Part shown: piece after piece, positions 21,744 through 30,380 of the stretch
Position numbering within the stretch: the stretch's first letter is position 1
Layout of the letters: each line of letters starts with the position of its first letter
Assembly (NCBI GenBank): GCA_027625915.1
Contig: JANTQA010000019.1
Span: 1,059,001-1,123,000, forward strand
Length of the DNA: 64,000 bases
Source: Anaeramoeba flamelloides
Taxonomy: Eukaryota > Metamonada > Anaeramoebidae
Direction: 5' to 3'
Position numbers and translations under genes: made by a program
The notes under the pieces: generated by a model
Told to the model about the DNA's origin: nothing
The model's database searches: none
What the model saw: the letters and a program-made list of their open reading frames with translations, nothing else

Positions 21744-24506
21744 TTATTTTTTTAAACTTTGTAAGCCTAATGCAGTACACAAATCATTACATTTATGCCT
21801 TTGTTGAAATTTCAAAAGTTCTGACCAGCCGCCATCTTCATAACCAAATTCCATCTTTTGAGAATTAATATTAGGATACAAAAAATTGTTGCCTATTAAA
21901 ATAAATTTTGAAACGACCATTGTGTGATTAGAGAATTCAAAAGAAAAATGTTTGAATGCTTCGATAGTTTCCAAAGTTTTCTCATTTGTGATTGGCTTTG
22001 AATTAAAATTTTGAATAAAAGGCTCAACAAAAAAAAAAATTGTTTCGTCATTTCCATTTCCAAAACGAGACCTTTTACCATTGACTGCACTGTATAGGTA
22101 TTTTTTCCAGAAGGTTAATTTTTCTTGAACAAGTTCGTATCTATTGAAAACTTTAGCAAATAAATTAACATAGGAAACTGTTTTCAAATTTTTTAAATAT
22201 TCTTCGATCTGTGTATTATATTCTCGATCTTTGAATTGCTTTGCGATCAATAGTGACGAAATATTGGCGTCTCTCAAATAAAACAAGTTGTAAGTGTCTG
22301 CTACTTTGCACGCACTTCGAGAGATTTTCGCCTTTGATCTGATCGCAACCACTTGGATTTCAATTTTTTTCTCTTCGTTTACCATCATCGCTGAACCTGT
22401 AGTCATGGGCTTGTTCGAATTAATGCACTCAACAAATTTTTGTTCATTAATATATGGCTTCAAAACCGTGACATCAAACGGCTTTACCCAGCATTCGAGC
22501 AATTTCGTACTCAAGCCCGGTAATAACAAAAATAAGGAATTTTTTTTTTGATATTTCTGGATTTTTGTGATGAAGATGTTGACTAAAAAACCCTCCCATT
22601 CCAATTTTGAATCACTTTTATCAATTATATGGAAGTTCTCAGATTGCAGACTTGAATTTGAATAATACCCAGAGAGCAAGTTGATTTTTTTATTGTTCAT
22701 TTCTGAACATTCGCCAATGATATAATACGAGACCTCGCGGTTATTGAGCGCATTCATTATTTCAATGAAATCGTCGTCTATTAATTTGGCCTGAGTTTGG
22801 AAAAAAATTGAATCATACCAATTCAGAATTATCGAATATTTTGATTTCCATTGATATTTATTAATCATTGTTAATGCCTCAAGTAAACTTGGGTAAACAA
22901 AATCACTTTCACCCACTTCATTTTCATTTTCATTTCCATTTTCATTTCCATTTTCATTTCCATTTCCATTTCCATTTTCATTTTCATTCCCATTTTTTGT
23001 TGTAATTTTTTTTTTTTTTCTTTTTGGGATTTTGTTAATTTCTAATTTTTTATTTTTATAATTTTTAAAAAATTTGATCTTTTTTATTTTGTTAGTCCCT
23101 TCAGATCGATCTTCTGAGAGTTCCTTTTTTGGATCATAAATAAGAGTGGCGATTTTTAACAAAAATCCTCGCTCAAGGTAATTTAATTGCAATTTTGCAA
23201 ATTTTAATGATTGAAATAGAAATTTCTTATCTTTTTTTATTGAGTCACAACTAATAAGTATGCATAATTCAATCAACTGGTAATTTTGTTCTTGTTCTTG
23301 TTCTTCCTCGTTTTCCTTTTCGTTCTTCTTTTTCTTACTCTGGTCCTTTTTCTTAGACCTTTTCTTAACTTTGGAATTTCCTTTGTCTAATTTGTTTTTT
23401 CTTGTGAGCTTTTTCTTGATTACTTTTCTTTTCTTCATTGTTCGAGGACTCTCTATTATATTTTCACCCTTTTTTGGATATATAAATGATTTTTTTAACT
23501 TTGGGTCTACATTTGAAATCGTTCTTTTGCTATATTTTCTATTATTTTTTTTGATCAAGCGCAATTTTTTTTTATTAATTTTGTTTGTTTTTTTCCTGTT
23601 TTTCTTCTTCTTTTCATCTTCACTTTCTTTCTTCTTTTTCCTTTCTTTTTCTTTTTCTTTTTCCGTTTCTGTTTTGTTGACAATTACCCAATCAGTTTTA
23701 GTTTTCTTTTTCTTTTTATTTTTCTTTTTCTTTTCCTTATCCATTTCCTTTTCATTTTTCTTTTCCTTTTCCTTTGCATTTTCACTTTCATTTTTGTTTT
23801 CCTTTTCCTTTTCCTTTTCATTTTCATTTTCATTTTCCTTTTCCTTTTCATTTTTGTTTTCACTTTCACTTTTTTCTTTCGTCTTACTTTGGTTTGGTTG
23901 TAATTTATTAATGATCTCTTTAAGCTCTTGCAATTCGCTTTGGTATTTTTGGTCCTGTTCTGTTTTTTGTTTTTGTAATTGAAGAACTTTCTCGTTTTGA
24001 AGTTTAATTTCGGCCAAGTATCCCTCAATTTTTTTTTCTAATAAAAGTTTTTCTTCTTTTATTGGTTTGTTTAATTTTAATAAATTCTCCTTTTCTTTTT
24101 CTTTTCCGTTTTTGTTGTTCTCATGATTTGTTTGTCCCTTCAATTTTTGAATTTGTGAAAAAAGTTCACTATTTTTTTTTTCTTCTGCTTGAACACCCTT
24201 CACTAACAATTCGTTTTTTTGTTTTAATTCTTCATTTTCTTTTCTTAACAATATGATCTCTTGTTCTAACTGTTTCACTTTGTTTTGGTTTGGACTTTTT
24301 ATTTTGTTATTTGTGTCATTTTTCTCAAACATTTGTCTTTTTTTTAAAAAAGTACTTTTTTGTGGTGACGTTTTTGTTTTTTCTTCGGAGTTAGTAATCA
24401 AACCATTCTTTATTTTTGTTTCCTTTTTTGTCACAACCAGCTTTTCTTTTTTCTTTTTAAGACCTGGAAAAAGAGGTTGTTTTTTATTTCTTGGGGAATT
24501 TGACAT
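21744..24506 (-). CDS. Coiled coil + vWFA-like + alpha-kinase-like protein, probable pseudokinase
   Basis: A 920-residue protein counted from ATG 24506 (MSNSPRNKK). Residues ~70-210 form a coiled coil and ~210-405 a K/E/N-rich tract. Residues ~408-640 match the vWFA domain of vWKA-type kinases (EALTMINKYQWKSKYSIILN, interrupted by an E/N/G tract at ~505-530). Residues ~705-918 match the alpha-kinase fold: LLIAKQFK (ATP-binding Lys block), FFFVEPFI, AFKHFSFEFS and the zinc tail RHKCNDLCTALGL. The catalytic strand that normally reads DLQGVG..LTDP is KFILIGNNFLYP here, so both Asp and the Gln are missing. The vWFA metal site (DxSxS) is also not recognisable, and the DAPxHG block reads WYDSIF. 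Zn-binding H/H/C/C appear kept. Family members phosphorylate Ser/Thr in helices, but this one is inferred to be non-catalytic. A binding or scaffold role is likely. It is intronless and ends in TAA. Confidence 0.82.
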   Translation of the reverse strand: MSNSPRNKKQPLFPGLKKKKEKLVVTKKETKIKNGLITNSEEKTKTSPQKSTFLKKRQMFEKNDTNNKIKSPNQNKVKQLEQEIILLRKENEELKQKNELLVKGVQAEEKKNSELFSQIQKLKGQTNHENNKNGKEKEKENLLKLNKPIKEEKLLLEKKIEGYLAEIKLQNEKVLQLQKQKTEQDQKYQSELQELKEIINKLQPNQSKTKEKSESENKNEKEKENENENEKEKEKENKNESENAKEKEKKNEKEMDKEKKKKNKKKKKTKTDWVIVNKTETEKEKEKERKKKKESEDEKKKKNRKKTNKINKKKLRLIKKNNRKYSKRTISNVDPKLKKSFIYPKKGENIIESPRTMKKRKVIKKKLTRKNKLDKGNSKVKKRSKKKDQSKKKKNEKENEEEQEQEQNYQLIELCILISCDSIKKDKKFLFQSLKFAKLQLNYLERGFLLKIATLIYDPKKELSEDRSEGTNKIKKIKFFKNYKNKKLEINKIPKRKKKKITTKNGNENENGNGNGNENGNENGNENENEVGESDFVYPSLLEALTMINKYQWKSKYSIILNWYDSIFFQTQAKLIDDDFIEIMNALNNREVSYYIIGECSEMNNKKINLLSGYYSNSSLQSENFHIIDKSDSKLEWEGFLVNIFITKIQKYQKKNSLFLLLPGLSTKLLECWVKPFDVTVLKPYINEQKFVECINSNKPMTTGSAMMVNEEKKIEIQVVAIRSKAKISRSACKVADTYNLFYLRDANISSLLIAKQFKDREYNTQIEEYLKNLKTVSYVNLFAKVFNRYELVQEKLTFWKKYLYSAVNGKRSRFGNGNDETIFFFVEPFIQNFNSKPITNEKTLETIEAFKHFSFEFSNHTMVVSKFILIGNNFLYPNINSQKMEFGYEDGGWSELLKFQQRHKCNDLCTALGLQSLKK

Positions 24507-26339
24507 AAAAGTTGAAAAAATGAAATACAATGGTTTTTAGTGATATTTTGGTTTATAAATTAAAATTATTTTACCTTTGTTGTCAAACAATAGAAAAGTA
24601 TTCTAATTTGCTAATTGTTCAAACAAAACAATTTTGAAAAAAGGATTAAATAATTGGAGAGTTCTAAAAAAATTTTATCTTTAACATTTTGGTTTCTCAA
24701 AAGTGAATTGACATTTAGCTCAAAATTATTATGAATTGAAAATATGTTCGTATTCACCAACAAAAAATCATAAAGCAGAAACTGTGTAACTTCTTAACTT
24801 GGGGAGAAAAGTGAATAAAATCCCTTCCTATTGGAATTTAAATTAGAAATGAGAAAAATTTTCTACTTCTTTTTTTCATTCAACAACAAATAAATACATT
24901 CAAGGTAGCTTAATAAATTTGATTTTCTTTTTCATCTTAGAGGATTTTTTTCGTTATGTTGATTTTATTTCGTCTCAAGAAACTACTCTAAACAAAAAGG
25001 AAGTCTTTAAAAAAACTGAAACTAAGTTAAACTTTTATCAAAGTCTAATTTGAAAACCAAGAAATTAACTCAAAGTTTAAGGTACTTGTATTCTACCAAG
25101 GAGAAGTCTAAGATTAATGCGTGTTGGTTATAGAATATCAATCACATTAGTGCTACATGGTTCGAATGTCTCTAAAAAAGTGATTCATAAAATAGTATTA
25201 TTTGTTCATCTAATCAATTAAAAAATGGCCCTTGGTTTAGAAAAAAACCAAAAGAATTTTGGAAAAAAATCTGTATTTCCAGACAAATTAAAGCTAAATT
25301 ATCAATATTGGTACTCCACATTTGAACAATATCTTTCTTTAATTTATGGCCAAATGTAGATTAGTTACTAAAAAATTTGTTTTTTTTTAAAAATTTAAAT
25401 AATAAATTTATGGGTTATTTTAACAAATTATTTTCAGATATTGGAAATATATTGATGATACAACTGGTTTCATAAAAGAAAACAACACTTATCAGTTTTT
25501 TTGTTTTTTAAGTTAATAAAATATTGAATAAATCTTGAAATTAAAAAAAGACTCTCAATGTTAAATTATTAGATTACTTAATATAAAGAGAGTTAGTTTG
25601 TATTTTTAGGTTTGGAAAAGGAATTAAAAAAAAAATTTGTTTATATATAATAATTTATTATAGAGAACCTTCTAAAAAGAATCTAATAATTTCTTATTCA
25701 ATAATATTTATCTTATTTTTTTTTTTTGAGAAATTCCAAACCCAATTTCCTTTCACCCAGATTAACCTTTAATATTATCTTAAATCCGCTTCCTAAATGG
25801 GTAATATATCCAAAGGTTTTTTATTTTACAATTATTTTTGAAAAGAATATTAATTTTTGAATTATTATTCCCTATATCAATGTTAATTAAGATTATTAAG
25901 GAAGGTGTGTTGTTCAAGATTAATATTTTCTTTTATTTAAGAATTAAACTAAAAAAATTATAAAAAAATATAATGTGAATTCAAATGATAATTATTGAAA
26001 TTTTACTTGTTCAAAATAATATTCAAACAAACCAAAAACAAAAATAAAAAAAAATGAATGTATAAATTTATAGCTGACCTCCATAAAAATCACTTTTTTT
26101 TTTCAAAATAAGTAGAAGAGCCACTGGTTATCAAGAAATTAGATGAGTATTCTAAAGACATCTCACATTAATTAGACTTATGGATAGATTTATTACTTTG
26201 TTCAGAAACAATTAAGTTGTTTAAAAACTAAATTTGATCTAATTTATTCCTTAAATTAACAATTAGTAAGATTATCCTAGACTTATTTTCAAATTCTGGA
26301 TTTTTTTTCAATAATATACTAAACTCTTTTTCAAATATT

Positions 26340-27875
26340 GTGACTCACCTGAAATAATAAATTGAAAAAAAATGTTCCTTTAGTGTTCAAGAACAATTAA
26401 TAACTAAATCTGATTTTTAATTCACTTTTAGGACATTCTAAATTGATAAAAACTTGATATATTAAAAATTAAAAAAATAATAAATCCACAAACTAAAAAA
26501 AAGCGAATCACAATTTTTGAAATGAGCATTACAGATTTTTTATTACTGAACTTTCACTGAAAAAAAGTTGAACAACAAGATTTTTTATGAATAATTAAAT
26601 TCATTTTCAAAGAAATTATAGTCACAATTTTCATTGTGATTATTGGTCTTTTCGAGGATCTTTTTTTTTTTACCAAGATCTTTTTCAAAAAAAAAAAAAG
26701 AAAGAAAAAAAGAAAAAAAAGAAATCAAAAAAAAAAGAAAAATAAAAAATTTTTCAATAAAAAAGCAAAAGAAAAACAAAAAGAAAACAAAATTTAAAAA
26801 AGCAAAACTAAAATTTGTATAAATTAGAAAAAATGATTCTGATCCAAAAATTTGAAAATATTGATTTGATAAGAATACTGTAATAAACCCCCCCAAATAG
26901 CTTCTATAAACATTATAAAGTGAGTTAAAATCTTTAAAAAAATAGTTTATTATTTTTATAAAGTTAATTTTCCCATGTATTAAATATTATTTTTTTTGGA
27001 ATAATTTTTTATAATGTACAAAAAAGTAATTGTTTACAAATTTAAAAAAAATACATTTTTACAAAAATTTGTTTTTAATACAATCAGCAGTTTATCAACA
27101 AAGGGTAATAATAATAATGATATCCTAATCTGAATATTTTTTCAAAATATTAATTTTAAAATGACATACTCTATCTCAAAAAGTTCATAAAAAATTCTCA
27201 CAAAATATAATATACATTTTAATATTTTAAAATTAAAATTAATATAATACTGTTTAGTTAATAAATTAGCAGAGAATAAAGAGTTAAGAAAAAAGAAAAT
27301 AATAATAGAAATAATTAGAAATATTGAAAAATACAAGATTATAAGAAAATTGAATTTTCAAGTAAATAGTGTTTTGGTAAAAATAATCTGAATAATAGGA
27401 AATACAAAAAACAAAAATAATTAGATTTAATGATAATTTAGAAAAGTTTTATTCTAATTAAACTAATTATCAAGAAATTTAAATACTTTATAATGTTATT
27501 TGAAGTTTTTTTGAGGTTTTTATTACATATTCTTATCAAAAAAATATTTTCAAATTTTTGGATCAGAATCATTTTTCAAATTTTCCAAATTTTTTATTTT
27601 TACAAACTATGGTTTCTAATCTCGTCAAATTGTGTTTTTTCTTTTTTAATTTTTTTTTTACGAAGTATATTTTTATTTTCCTTTTTCTTTATGAATTTTT
27701 TTAAACTTTTGATCCGATTGTTATAAGAATGTCAAAATTATGAAAAAAAAAAGATCTTCGAAAAAAAGAATAAACCTTTTGAAATTTTCGACTATGGGAT
27801 GTCTTTTAAAATGAATTTAATTATTAGCAAAAAATTTTGTTGTTTAACTTTTTTTCAGTGAAAGTTCAGTATAGA
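26340..27875. repeat. Inverted pair of family C repeats
   Basis: Left copy 26340-26930 (-) and right copy 27487-27875 (+) face each other across a ~550 bp spacer. On the plus sense both read CTTTATAATGTT, ATTCTTATCAAA, TTTTCAAATTTTTGGATCAG and later AACTTTTTTTCAGTGAAAGT. The left copy extends further, through GTGATTCGC to the 3' part. Arms of several hundred bases could form a large cruciform. Confidence 0.6.
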
Positions 27876-28691
27876 AAAAAAAAAAAAAAGATAATGAAAA
27901 GCAATTAGATAGTCTTCTTTAAGTATACAAAAATTTTAAGCTATTTATATCAAATAAATTAATGAGAAATCAAAAAATTATCTTGTTACTATTCAAGTTC
28001 ACCGCCCCCCACTTATATCACAACCATTAATAATAAGTTGATATTAAACAACTGTTTTAATGTGTATAGTATTGAAAAAAAAACAAGAATTGTCAATAAG
28101 TCGTGATATACTTAAGAATTGCTAATTTAAGGTATATTTAAAATCAAATTATTTTTATAAATAACCTAATCTTTTAAGAACACAATAATAAACCTACATA
28201 AAGCTAATTAATGTAAGGTGTCTTCAGAATACTCAATTAATTGCTTGATAACCAGAAGCAGATCTACTTTTTTGAAAAATGATCCAGTTTTATAGAGGTT
28301 TGCTAGAGCCTTTTAATGAAACATTTTTTTTACTCGAGTTTTATAATTTTTTGAATATTATTTTGAACAAGTATAATTTAATTAATTATCATTCTGATAA
28401 GTGGGCTAGTTATAATTTACTAAAGTTTATTTCGTAAAAAAAAAAAATCTGAAACAATTACACACCAATTTCCCTAATATTAAAAATTAAAAATCTTGTC
28501 AGTGATTATTTTCGTGTGTGATAATTTTTTTTTCAATACTATATAATTATTTTTATTGTTTCTAATCAAAATAAAACACAAGAATGAGAACAATTTGAAA
28601 GAAAAATATACCCAATTTATCTTCATAAAATAAAAATTTAAAACGCAAATTTGTATTTTCTATGACCAAATTATCAATTGTCGATAATGTT

Positions 28692-28713
28692 TTTATATAT
28701 ATATATATATATA
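28692..28713. repeat. (TA)n microsatellite
   Basis: Eleven TA units in intergenic DNA. Confidence 0.85.
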
Positions 28714-29750
28714 ACACATTAAAAAGACAGATTTTTGTTTAGGGTTACTTTTGAAACTAATTTTCTTCATATACGAATTTAAAAAAATCTATATAGTACA
28801 CATTTCGTTTCCATAACCAATTATTTTGATCCAACATCGAAAAAATCTTAATTTTTCAATATAGTCGATAAAGAAAATATTCTAAAAAGAATGTATAAAA
28901 TATAAAAAGGTAAAAAGTATTAGTTGACTGATTTTAGGGAATAGAATTCTTTCTTGAAAATAGTCGAAAAACACGAAATAGAATTTAACAGGTGTAAGTG
29001 TATTTATCATGGTCCGAACAAATACCAATATGGGTTGGGTGACTTGGATGCAATACCAGGGAATTGAAGTTATCAATTCCTTAAAAAAATACCTTTCAAA
29101 AGAATTAAATATCTTGCCTCTTCTATTAGTGAAATTTAGAACTTAAACTTGCTAGTGAAAATTAAATTTTAAAAAAATTGTTAAAAGTAATTGTGTAGAA
29201 ATGTTTGTAGTTTTCAATTTAGAATACTAATAGTCCTTATTTTATTTGTATTGGTAACAATCTTAAAAATTGATACTACTTTACTTTTAAATTTTGTTAA
29301 AAGTTTTTTTCTAAAAAATCATTAGAAAATTAATGTAATTCTATCAAAATTAACATTTTCTGCATTTGAAAATTAAAATTATTGCTTCATTTTTTGTTTG
29401 ATCATTTCTCTTCCATAACAAACCTTCAGTAACAACTCAAACAATAGGATATTAAAGTGCATATAAACTGGACTTCAATATGAACTTTTTAATATTTTAA
29501 CCACTTTTTTTGCTCATTTGAAAAAGTTTTGTTCCCCAGAAAGAATATGAAATGATGGATCAGAAATTGAGTTGAATTATGTAAGAAACTATTATTTTTT
29601 TCATTTAAATTGCTTTATTCTAATTTTTTTCCCAAAAGCAAATCTCAGGAAAGACCCACACACACTCGGCCCACCCCCAGTAAGTTTCTGTTATTCCTGT
29701 TAATTCTGAAAGAGATATGATTTCTAAGAAGGAACATTTTTTAAGGTAGT

Positions 29751-29952
29751 ACAGTCAGTTCCACGTTTAAGGCACAAACTTTAAACAAAATTTAATGCAC
29801 AAAATAGAATCTCAAATTAAGGAACAAAATTTGTAATTTTTTTTTGACACAATTTATTTTACTAGAATCTGAAATTTGTGCCTGAATTTGAGATTTTTAT
29901 TGTGCCTTAAATTTCGTTCAAAGTTTGTGCCTTAAAAGTGGAACTGACTGTA
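29751..29952. mobile_element. Foldback MITE with TA target duplication (Tc1/mariner-like)
   Basis: A 198 bp unit (29753-29950) flanked by TA on both sides. The arms are inverted for about 75 bp: left CAGTCAGTTCCACGTTTAAG, right complement CAGTCAGTTCCACTTTTAAG, continuing through GGCACAAACTTT and AATCTCAAATT. The TA duplication and CAGT ends are typical of Tc1/mariner-class elements. It carries no transposase. The arms are still ~90% alike, so it is the youngest-looking element in the window. Confidence 0.85.
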
Positions 29953-30244
29953 ATGGAAATATTATTTTCAATTTTGGAATCACATTTCAACTAGCAACTA
30001 AGGAATAATAGTTTATATTCTTAAGTAATCCAAACAACGAATTTCTGAAATTGCTCAGCTCAATAATCTTTCTTGAGTTCACAAATATAAATTTTGGAAA
30101 GAAATCTATAATTCAAAAGTTCAAATATCAGTATTAGTTTCCTTAAAAATTCGACATGAAAATTCAAAAAAACAAAGCAAAATAAATATTATCAATTTAA
30201 AGTTTTAATATAGAGGGTGATAGGATTTAAAAATGTCTCTTAAG

Positions 30245-30275
<31 letters not shown>

Positions 30276-30380
30276 ATTAAAACATTTTTGGGTTGTGAAT
30301 AAATTTATGAAAGAATGTCAAAATTAAAAATATTAAAATATTAATATGAAAAAAAAATCAAAGAAAAAAACAACAATGAT

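Larger units (their letters stand above)
24507..30380. other. Intergenic, repeats only (5.9 kb)
   Basis: No gene is seen. It holds an inverted pair of family C repeats (26340-27875), a (TA)n run (28692-28713), a clean MITE (29751-29952) and a 20+ bp T-run near 30250. Short open frames such as 27493-27726 lie in repeat sequence. Confidence 0.6.

Noticed and set aside
23371-24540. Antisense F/L/S-rich open frames over the alpha-kinase-like gene
   Set aside because: Mirror images of the K/E-rich coding tract; the sense frame has recognisable domains.
25140-25175. tRNA T-loop-like GGTTCGAAT
   Set aside because: No cloverleaf arms or acceptor stem around it.
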